A stretch of 64,000 bases of DNA, from assembly GCA_018105865.1 (NCBI GenBank), contig CM030867.1:10328258-10392257 (forward strand), written 5' to 3'. Shown one piece after another: positions 56,054 to 64,000 of this stretch (within the stretch, counting starts at the first letter, position 1; each line of letters starts with the position of its first letter). The notes below the pieces were generated by a model. The model searched no databases, was not told where the DNA came from, and saw only the letters and a list, made by a program, of their open reading frames with translations. Source of the DNA: Metaphire vulgaris. Its lineage: Eukaryota > Annelida > Clitellata > Crassiclitellata > Megascolecidae. The position numbers and the translations under genes are program-made.

Positions 56054-57330
56054 CAGTAGCAGTAGTAGCAGCAGTAGCAGTAGCAGTAGTAGTAGTAGTA
56101 GTAGTAGTAGTAGGCCTATAGTAGTAGTATTAAAAGGCGAGGACCTTTTTATTTGTCAAGAATTTTCTAAATTTGGTCACGGTCAAAACCAAAAACCAAG
56201 CCCTCCCCCCTCTTTCCGGAAATCCTGGCTACGCCACTGCGGTAACGCTTTATTATTATAAGATGTAAAATGCATTGAGAATGACGCCTATAAGACGTAT
56301 AGGCTTTCTCGAAACAGGGAACCAAAAAGCGAAGGCGAAACGGAACTTTTCCATACTCCTCCTCCTCCTCCTCCTCCGGCGCTACAGAGAGCCGCGACGA
56401 CGAATAAGTGGCGCTATAGAAGTGTGTGCCACCGATCAGCAGCTGGAGTCCTAGAGCCGCCTCTTACCGTGACCGCCTCGGAGACGGAGTGAGCTCCAAC
56501 GGCGTTCATCGAACGTTTTCGGAAGGAAGACGGCGACTGCTGCGGACGACACCTTGGAGAAAACGGCACCCCTCCCCCTGCCCCTCCTCCTCCTCCTCCT
56601 CCTCCTCCTCCTCCTCCTCCTCCTCCAGGGCATCGGCTGCCATGGGAACAGTACCGGTGGTGGGGGAGGTGGTGCAGGAGGTGCGGACTGAACGATCTCG
56701 TCCTGGATACGCCGTGAGAGGAGGAGGAGGACGAGGACAACGACGGCGTCGGGTGTCGCGCTGGCTGCGCCCCTTCGGCGGAATCGAAGGACACGGGAAG
56801 TCCGTCGGAACTCTGAAAAAATCCAACCGACACCGGATCATCATCATCATCATCCAGCTCAATTGCGTTGTAACTGTAATGTAAATGATCTTAAAAGTAA
56901 CGAATTAATGAGCGAGTGAAGGAAAGAATGAAGGAAAGAAGGAATGGAAGGGTGAAACATAGTGGTTCTCACACATGGCATATAGGGCCTACCTTACCAG
57001 TGGCGTAGCCAAGGGGGTTTCGAGGGTTAAAACCCCCTTTGCTGCCGAAAACAAAACATGTTTAGGCTAATGAGTTTCTATGCGTTTTAATTTCTTTGAC
57101 GCGACTTTGGGGGGTCAAACCCCTCTTGGCTATAGACTGTGAAGGTTTAAGTAATAGGCGAGGACCTTTTTTGCTTGTCAGGGAAAAATAAAGGCGATAA
57201 CCTTTTTTTGCTTGTCGCCAAAAAAACTTGTCAGGATTTTTTCAAGTTGGTCACGGTCAAAACCAAAAACCAATCCTCCCTTCCAGAAATCCTGGCTACG
57301 CCACTGTACCTTACTGAACCACTCTAAACC

Positions 57331-57368
<38 letters not shown>

Positions 57369-57370
57369 TT

Positions 57371-57401
<31 letters not shown>

Positions 57402-57590
57402 CGTCGTAGTAGTAGCAGTAGTAGTGGTCGTGGTGGTAGTAGTAGTGGTGGTGGTGGTGGTGCAGTGGTGGTGGTGGTAGTGCTGGTGCAGTGGTAGTAG
57501 TGGTGGTGGTGGTGCAGTGGTGGTAGTGGTGGCAGCAGCAGCAGCAGGTGGTGGTGGTGGTGGTGGTGGTGCAGGTGCAGCAGTAGTAGT

Positions 57591-57628
<38 letters not shown>

Positions 57629-57695
57629 CAGCAGCAGCAGTAGCAGCAGTAGTAGCAGTAGTAGTAGTAGCAGCAGTAGTAGCAGTAGCAGTAGC

Positions 57696-57741
<46 letters not shown>

Positions 57742-59253
57742 TCAATCGTCTTCTCTTGTTGTCTTTTGCATTAAATAATTATCTAATTTTGTCGTCTATC
57801 TGTATATGTCTTTTCGAGAGAGTCTACAGTATTTTAAAGATCTATTCGCTATCTCCTTGTATTAAGACCGACGGCTGAAGAGCATCAACTTCGCGTTACC
57901 ACGATGCGTAGTATGTAGGTCGATGCTTCTTCGTTTGAACTCATCCCGCCCGTGCAAAATCATTTTACGACCGTTTGCTCCAAATAACAAATAAATAAAA
58001 AGTTTTACACGCCCCCCACCCCCACCCCCCACCCCTATTCGGTCGAAAAGGCGGAGCCAGTGGTGAAACTGCACCTCAAGAACTTTCCAATGACAACTGA
58101 TTAAATATATGGTCAACAACCGGTCAAAAAAGTTCGTCAGTAAAGTTCGTCATTCCTGTTTTTATTGAAATATCTGTCCCCCGTCAGCGCTTGTGGGAAA
58201 TTTGGGGAAGGTGCGTAAGATAAATGCTTTTGCATTTGCTAGGAGTGACTGTGGATTAGTGGTGATGGTTCGGGTCATGGAAATGCATGATCACCGGCTG
58301 CTTTATCGTTTCCTCCTTCTTAGCTGATCACTGATCACGTCGATCACTGCACTTGAATCCTGTGGCGGTTCCAGGTGCATGGGGGATGAGTGGGGATGAA
58401 TCCCCCACCGGACTTACTTTTTTGCTCGTAAAACCTATTTTTGGGTAAAAGTCTAGTAAAACGGCGGGGAAAAACTGCGGATGTCCTTTTTTGGCTTTTC
58501 AGCCTATTTTTCGCGGTAAAAGTGTAGTAAAATTAGGGATAAAATTCCCTGTTGTCAGCCTTTTTGGGTAACGTGTATTAATTTTTTCCTTCTATTTTCA
58601 CCCCCTACCACCAACTTCCTATGAATTCATTTCATCCCCCCCCCCAAGAAATCCTGAAACCGCCACTGCTTGAATCGGCATTTTCTCGACCCCTTCATGT
58701 ATGCCATATAATCTTCTTGCTTAGCAAGTTGTTCGCCCATTATAGTTGTCTTTGAGGAACAGTGGCGTCGCCAGGAATTTTTGGTTGGTTGGGGGGGGGG
58801 CAAAAGGGGCTAGCGTGTCAGATTCCTTACTCACCCCTCAGCCCCCCCCCCTCCACAGAAAACTTTCTCACCGGATTTGCGCGAATCTGGTAGGTGGTCT
58901 GGGGCAGGTTGGGGGGGGGCGAGAAGTTGCCCCATTTGCCCCCGTGGCGACGCTAATGTTGAGGAAAGCACCGGGAAAGCGTCTAATTTACCTCATTCCC
59001 GGATGACGAAGTACAAATGGAATTAGCCTACCTCAAGACTGAAAGCTCACCAGGACTCTGTACCTGTACGTACCATAGAAAAACTTTATTTCTGAGGTGT
59101 ATATTTATAACGAAGTTCTGTACTCCCTATGCTACCTGACTTTGCTTTCATTTAACCCCATAAATAAACAAATATGTACATGTACATGTAAGATGATGCG
59201 AGGCCAACATATAAGTCTTCTGTCCCTTCAGCGTTTACTCAAACGAAAAGCGC

Positions 59254-59310
<57 letters not shown>

Positions 59311-60984
59311 CTGCGACAATTTATATAGCGCAGTAACATAACTGGAGCTAAAGTCGAGAGCCATTATCAGGCCATTTCAAGAGGCCCTCAAGGCCACCGC
59401 TATAAAATCAAACTCAAACAAATACCCATGATCAGTCCCTCCGCCGGTAGCAGACTTACATTAAGACACGCGCGAAGTGAGAGGAAAAACAGACTGAATG
59501 GGCAACAGGTGGTTAAAGCTAACGACGATTTGCTCAAGGTATGATGAGGTCCGCCACGACGCACGACAGGTGAGGTGGGCAGGGAAGCGCCTTCGATCGA
59601 CACGCTCGAAATCGATTCCGATTTTAATCGGTCGACGAAAGAAAGCAGCCTATCTTCGCAACTGAGAAGCGGAAATCTGTTTCCATGACGTGACGCGTCG
59701 AAATCAAAAGGGACCGTTTGCCTGTCTATACTGTATTAGATTCCACCGTTACTCGTAACAGCACATTAACCCCTTAACTGGGGGTCCCGGATATATCCGT
59801 CCATTTTACATTGAGTTACAGTTAAATACGCGGTTAAGGGGTTAACAGCCTTCAATAATATAAACTGTCCGTCTATGCGGCCTCGATGAGTTTTACATTC
59901 GTCCTGACAAATTATTACTGTCAATTATCACAGGCGTAGCCACGGGGGGGTGGAGGGGTACGGGGAAACCCGCCCCCTCCCTAATTAGGGTTGGGACCGG
60001 TCGTGAGACTCGTCCAGAACCAGTATCAATTCGAGGAAAGCGGACTTCACTTTTTTGTTCGTCAACAGTTTTTGGTCCGAAAATGTCGATGTGTCCTCCC
60101 TCTTCTAATTCTGGAAACAGGGCTATTTCTAGGATTATCATTTTGGGGGGTGTCGGTAAATGCTGGGGGGCCCCCTGCGAAAAAGTCTGACAAGCAAATA
60201 AGGTCACCCAATAGCTGAATTTGAGTGGGTGTCGGTCTCAAAATGGGGGATGTTGGGAGGTGTTAGGGGTGTAAAAATATCCCTGTCTTGAAAACCTGAC
60301 TACGCCACTGTCAATGAATGATTCATTCGTGATTCTGGAGCGTCTTTGTTCGAAATCCGTTTCACCTGAACGGCCCAGGTAAAAAAAAGAAGCCAAGGTC
60401 AACTCTTTGTAGGGCAAGAGGTATTGACCCCAGGGCCCAAGGCCTACAACCGCATCAAGACAAGAGGCCTATTCATTTCAGGCCGTTCAAACTTTGCATT
60501 TGCTAACGGCAATGTTTTTTTTAAAAAAACTCTCTTTAAATATCATACCTTGAAACTTGACACGCGTCCAAACCGTTTGTCATTATTTTTAACCAGCTTA
60601 GTCAGGGATAGCCGTGCTTGCAGCTGAGCCCCCCCCCCCACCCCCACCCAATGGTCTGTCGGGTAGAAATTAGAATTTAAAGATTACCCATGTAACAAAG
60701 CTCATGCTGTGACTGTCTTCGAAAACTAATTTATTAGCCTTAATAGACAGATTTAATTAAGCAGAGGGGTGTAATATACAACCAACCAACCACATATCGC
60801 ATATATATAGACACATCAACTAGGCCTATATGACTTATTGGACTATTCATATTACGATTGAACTAGTGGTTCTCACACAGGGCAGACCCTTGTGAACCAC
60901 TTTAAGCCTTTTAAAAAATTAATATGATATATAAATCAAGAAGCGACCATCGACTAAAATGGCGCTGCAGAAGTTCAATGATGG

Positions 60985-61020
<36 letters not shown>

Positions 61021-61778
61021 CGACGACGATGATGATGATGATGAATTTTAGAAAAAAATCTCATAGCGAAAGACACAAAACTACCAAAGATGTGGCATTT
61101 GTCAGTTAAATCGGGCGATTTTGGATCATCAAAAAATTTCCAACTTGACTCCTTTAGTGTTTGAGATCGACGTACAGCAGTTTAAGAACAAAATCCTGAA
61201 AGGTTTTCAGGTTCTCTGCTCTGCGAAATGGCCGAAAGCAAAAAACCCGCGTTTGTTATTCAATCCTGTATGCAAACAAAACGTGACAGTGACCGCTAGG
61301 GGCGCTTTTTTCATACGAAAAGCTCAACAATACGATTTCTGCAGAACAAAAGGAGCAAACGTCTACGTTTCAACCAATTGAAATGCTTTCGCCCTTGACA
61401 GTTTGAACCCCGCAGCAATGTCTGTCGCTGTTTTTCTTGTGGTTTCTTTCAATGAGAAACAACAACAAAGAGCTCCGGTGACATTGCGTGCTGCAGTAGG
61501 TCTAATTATAACTGGTAGGTGGTCAGAGATGTGGCGCGTCTGCAGTTGAACTGTTCCTGTTGTCCAGCAGCGATGCCAGCGATAGATTTCATTACCCCAG
61601 TTGGGGGTTGTGGCCCACATCCGGGGGGAAGGGACACTGGGTTAGACTAGAAAACCCAGAGCGCTCTCAATAATAATGATGATAATAATAATAATGATGA
61701 TGATGAGGATAAATAATAATAATAATGATGATGATGATAATGATGATGATGATGATGATGATGATAATGATGATGATG

Positions 61779-61850
<72 letters not shown>

Positions 61851-61856
61851 GTAATA

Positions 61857-61895
<39 letters not shown>

Positions 61896-64000
61896 TAATA
61901 ATAATAATAATAATAACGTGTTTTTCAAGTGATTTAGGGAGCATTATTATTAGCATAGGCGCAAACTTTTATTAGGCCTCTAGCTCGAGCCTACTCCCCC
62001 TCACCCCAAACACTTTTTGAGAGGCTACCAGAGGGGTGGGAAAAGATATATAGGGGTTCACCTACTTTTTCATCCAAGTTTACACCATGGTTTATTATTA
62101 GCCTGTGTATAACCACAATAATAATTACTCATAGCGTTCATAACCCAGTTCTACCAGATGACTTTTGAATCTAATTATTGATTCGACTGTAGCTGCATTT
62201 TCTTCCAAACTGTTTCATTTGTTCACAACTCTTATACTATAAATATGCTTCTTCCTAGATTCCATCCTTTGCGAAAAATTTACGATATAATTAATATATT
62301 TAGTTGTTCATCAATCCATGCTGTGGTCCAGAACAAGTAATTGGGGGGAAATGCTAGAAAAGCATTTGACTATAAATGATATCGCGTGTAGGACTAGGAA
62401 CCAGCCAAGTTCCCCCGTCATATTTGACGGGATAACAGCTGGTGATATAATATATCCAGTTTTCCCCTACCTCCACGATGCCAGAGTCCGGATGCTGGAG
62501 ATCCGTCGTCCAGTCGGCTGGAATTACGTCAACGAAGGAACTGTCGCCGATCATCGCCTCGCATTCACAGCCGGGGAGGCGGCGGCGGCGGTTCGAGGGG
62601 CTCACGGCCCGGTCCCCGTACTCCCCCGCCGCCGCCGAGGAGGAGGAGGACGAGGCGAGGCTCCCGAGTCGCCGCCCGCCGAACGACGGCGACCGGTAAT
62701 GACGGTGCGAGACCTCGTTCGGGTCGTCGCAGCGAGACCGTCTCGATGTCTTCGCGAGACGCCGACGACGACGGATACAGACAACGGTAACGACGACCGT
62801 CAAGACGACGACGACGACGAAGCCCAAGACGGCGCCGACGAGGACGACGACGCTACCGCCTTCCAGGAGCGGAGCCTCACCGGGGGGCCCGGCGGCGGAC
62901 TCCGGATCCGGAACGACGACCCCCGCCGTTCCGCCGAGACTGTTGTTGAAGACGACCGTCAGATCGGCGACGCCGAACCGCTGCGGTACCCCCAGGTCCC
63001 TGGCGACCACGACCAATCGGTGCCGGTCGGGGTGGGACGACGGACGGGGTCTCCTGGCGAGGGTCACGACCCCGGTGGTCGGGTCGACCCGGAACAGGTC
63101 GTCGACGTTGCCGCTGTTGATTTCGTAGACGAGTTCGGCGTTGCGTCCGAGGTCGCGGTCGACTGCCGATAGGCGGGCGACGATGGTCCCGGTGGGGGTC
63201 GAGTGGGCGGGGATGGCGGCCACTTCGACCGTGTCCGCTCCTCCTCCTCCTGCTCCTGCTCCTGCTCCGCCGCCTGGAAAGAGGAAGACCGGAGCGTTGT
63301 CGTTTTCGTCCTCGACGGAGACCGTAACGTTCGTCAGCGACGCCATCCCGGGAAACCCAAGGTTCGAAGCGGCCACCGTCAACCGGTAGGTGTCCTGCTC
63401 CTCGCGGTCGAGCCTTCGCAGGACCGTCAGCTCGCCCGTTCGTTCGTCGAGGTCAAACACCCCGACGCCCGGCGGGCTCGCCCCCACGAAGGCGTACGTC
63501 ACCCGCCGGAAGTCGGGGCTCAGGTCGTCGTCGGTGGCGTTGACCCTGCCGGCCAAGGTTCCCGGCGGTTGGTTCTCGCGAACCGTCAGAAAGTACAAGG
63601 TTCGCTCGAACCGCGGCGGTTCGTCGTTGACGTCCAGGACGGAGATGACGACGGTAGCGGTGGCCGAGAGGGGTTCGACCCCCCGATCGGAAACGTTCAG
63701 CAGAAACCTGTAGACCGTGCGTCGTTCGTAGTCCAGCGACCTCAACGCGTAGACGTTCCCCGTGGACGGATCGATGGAGAATTCGTCCTTCGGAACGTCC
63801 TTCAAAGGCCGGAGACGGTAGACAAGGTCGCCGTTCGGTCCAAGGTCACGGTCCGTGGCGTTGACCTTGAAGACGGCGGCGGAGGAGGAGGAGGAGGAGG
63901 AGGAGGAGGAGGAGGTAATGCCTTCGCGGATTTTAACTTCAAACGGATTCGACGGAAGTCCCAGTTCCGGACGATTGTCGTTCTCGTCGGCGACCTCGAC
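55099..64000 (-). CDS. Protocadherin, 3' part: last cadherin repeats, transmembrane segment, cytoplasmic exons
   Basis: The gene enters from beyond 64000. The large exon 64000-62471 (510 codons, open to the edge) has at least three cadherin repeats with calcium motifs (DENDNRP, ATDRDLG, DVNDEPP, ATDDDLS, DENDNAP, AVDRDLG), then one transmembrane helix (about 62785-62860, VVVLVGAVLGFVVVVVLTVV) and a basic stop-transfer (RRRRRL). A donor GAG|GTAGGG after HPDSGIVE joins in phase 0 to 56812-56468 (SSDGLPVSFDS, Ser/Gly-rich, donor ACG|GTAAGA) and then 55296-55099 (DLESLESASTWNDSGRG, stop TAG). VDVIPADW and HPDSGI resemble delta-type protocadherin tails. The family mediates homophilic adhesion at the cell surface. 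Codon use is extremely GC-rich, unlike the surroundings. Reading through the donor gives a 39-residue alternative end (to 62354). Symbol not assigned. Confidence 0.85.
55332..55505. mobile_element. hAT-like MITE, 174 bp, in protocadherin intron
   Basis: CAGGGGCGTAGC / GCTACGCCCCTG ends have perfect ATCAGATT duplications (55324-55331 and 55506-55513). It lies 35 bases before the last exon's acceptor in the transcript. Confidence 0.9.
55680..56112. repeat. Compound (AGT)n/(GGT)n/(GCA)n microsatellite
   Basis: About 430 bases of AGT, GGT and GCA triplets lie in the intron between the two cytoplasmic exons. A comparable compound array is at 57340-57740. Long ORFs in it are low-complexity artefacts. 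Confidence 0.97.
56468..56812 (-). CDS. Probable penultimate cytoplasmic exon of the protocadherin
   Basis: A strong acceptor (TTGGATTTTTTCAG) and a strong donor (CACG|GTAAGA) enclose 115 codons in phase 0: SSDGLPVSFDSAEG, a Ser run, a His-rich patch (HLLHHLPHH), a poly-Gly run of 15, and SVSEAVT. Only this frame spans the exon. GC-rich like the ectodomain exon. Confidence 0.55.
56998..57306. mobile_element. hAT-like MITE, 309 bp, inside a retroposon tail
   Basis: CAGTGGCGTAGCC / GGCTACGCCACTG ends have perfect TACCTTAC duplications (56990-56997 and 57307-57314). The flanks AGTGGTTCTCACACATGGCA and CTGAACCACTCTAAACCTTG are the two halves of a SINE-like tail that is continuous at 5465-5515 and 60865-60912. 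Confidence 0.92.
57340..57740. repeat. Compound (ATT)n/(AGT)n/(GGT)n/(GCA)n microsatellite
   Basis: About 400 bases of triplet repeats follow the retroposon tail interrupted by the MITE at 56998. It lies in the protocadherin intron. Confidence 0.97.
57741..58351. other. Protocadherin intron sequence without recognised features
   Basis: Only a short C-run (CCCACCCCCACCCC near 58018) stands out. Minus 57862-58119 is open but shows no recognisable domain. Confidence 0.35.
58360..58668. mobile_element. hAT-like MITE, 309 bp
   Basis: CTGTGGCGGTTCC and GAAACCGCCACTG ends have perfect CTTGAATC duplications (58352-58359 and 58669-58676). Confidence 0.88.
58760..58958. mobile_element. hAT-like MITE, 199 bp
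   Basis: CAGTGGCGTCGCC and GGCGACGCTAATG (degenerate) ends have perfect TTGAGGAA duplications (58752-58759 and 58959-58966). Confidence 0.85.
59257..59345 (-). mobile_element. LINE tail with (ATT)n
   Basis: (ATT)n at 59257-59309 followed by TTTATATAGCGCAGTAACAT, the antisense 3' end shared with other LINE ends in the window (15945, 49395). Confidence 0.6.
59766..59845. mobile_element. TTAA-bounded palindromic mini-element, copy G
   Basis: An 80-bp member in reverse orientation, nearly identical to copy F, with TTAACCCCTTAACTGGGG at the left and GGTTAAGGGGTTAA at the right. Confidence 0.78.
59930..60310. mobile_element. hAT-like MITE, about 380 bp
   Basis: The ends CACAGGCGTAGCC and TGACTACGCCACTG have flanks TCAATTAT and TCAATGAA (the first five positions agree). 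The interior shares GGTGTTAGGGGTGTAAAAAT with the element broken at 41167. Confidence 0.65.
60311..62353. other. Repeat-rich distal part of the protocadherin intron
   Basis: It contains a retroposon tail (60865-60912, minus), (GAT)n at 60978-61042, an unassigned open frame at 61121-61381 (+), a large (AAT)/(GAT) compound microsatellite at 61675-61915, a degraded MITE at 61955-62090 (GCAAACTTTTATTAGGCC type), and a LINE C-terminal fragment on the minus strand at 62110-62300. Confidence 0.5.

Noticed and set aside
55738..56261. Poly-Gly/Ala/Val/Gln/Trp ORFs
   Set aside because: They arise from the compound GGT/GCA/AGT microsatellite; every frame is open for the same reason.
57311..57774. Poly-Leu/His and poly-Val/Ala ORFs
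   Set aside because: Triplet microsatellite, no amino-acid complexity.
61121..61381. 86-codon ORF with mixed composition
   Set aside because: No recognisable domain, no splice context and it lies in an intron rich in repeats; listed only as unassigned sequence.
62318..63172. 284-codon plus-strand ORF opposite the protocadherin
   Set aside because: It is an antisense shadow of a GC-rich exon; the product is low-complexity Arg/Asp/Gly-rich and the minus strand has clear cadherin motifs.

Overview
This is a eukaryotic nuclear window. It holds spliced animal genes with short exons and GT-AG (twice GC-AG) introns, embedded in AT-rich, repeat-dense DNA. The gene set is metazoan: an MCFD2-like EF-hand protein, an inscuteable homolog, fumarate hydratase, a THAP protein joined to an animal-type D-aminoacyl-tRNA deacylase 2, an SPA17-like pseudogene and a protocadherin. 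The many CR1/L2-like and RTE-like LINE tails, tRNA-derived SINEs and miniature DNA transposons suggest a non-vertebrate animal with a large, repeat-rich genome, probably marine (perhaps a deuterostome). I cannot name the species.

Layout. 155-2449 (+): complete three-exon MCFD2-like gene. 2.5-5.1 kb: MITEs, a GC-rich minisatellite and an LTR-like repeat. 5156-16279 (-): inscuteable homolog, with most armadillo-repeat exons resolved and part of the middle missing. 16.3-19.1 kb: LINE tails and MITEs. 19130-25484 (-): fumarate hydratase, essentially complete in the mature part. 25.5-29.0 kb: repeats only. 29003-36902 (+): eight phase-compatible exons giving a 462-residue THAP-THAP-DTD2 open frame. 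38915-40041 (-): a two-exon gene of unknown function. 40-45 kb: nested MITEs and a tandem array with Helitron-like ends. 45938-46446 (-): frameshifted SPA17-like pseudogene inside an LTR-like repeat. 46.5-54.9 kb: LTR-like copies, a non-LTR reverse transcriptase remnant, a duplicated DTD2 last exon with a stop codon, a telomere-motif foldback and a 963-bp DNA transposon. 55099-64000 (-): 3' part of a protocadherin gene, with a very GC-rich last ectodomain/transmembrane exon and two distal cytoplasmic exons.

The genes do not form a pathway; they are ordinary neighbours on a chromosome. The points most worth following are: (i) the apparent THAP-THAP-DTD2 fusion, whose deacylase part lacks the Gly-Pro motif; (ii) a set of hAT-like miniature elements with readable 8-bp target-site duplications, one with its empty site preserved in a paralogous copy elsewhere in the window; (iii) an eight-copy family of ~80-bp TTAA-bounded palindromes; and (iv) several small duplications of exon ends together with their splice donors, placed inside the introns of their own genes.

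Gene models come from reading ORFs, splice sites and phases by eye. No transcript, alignment or database was available. Family names rest on motif recognition.
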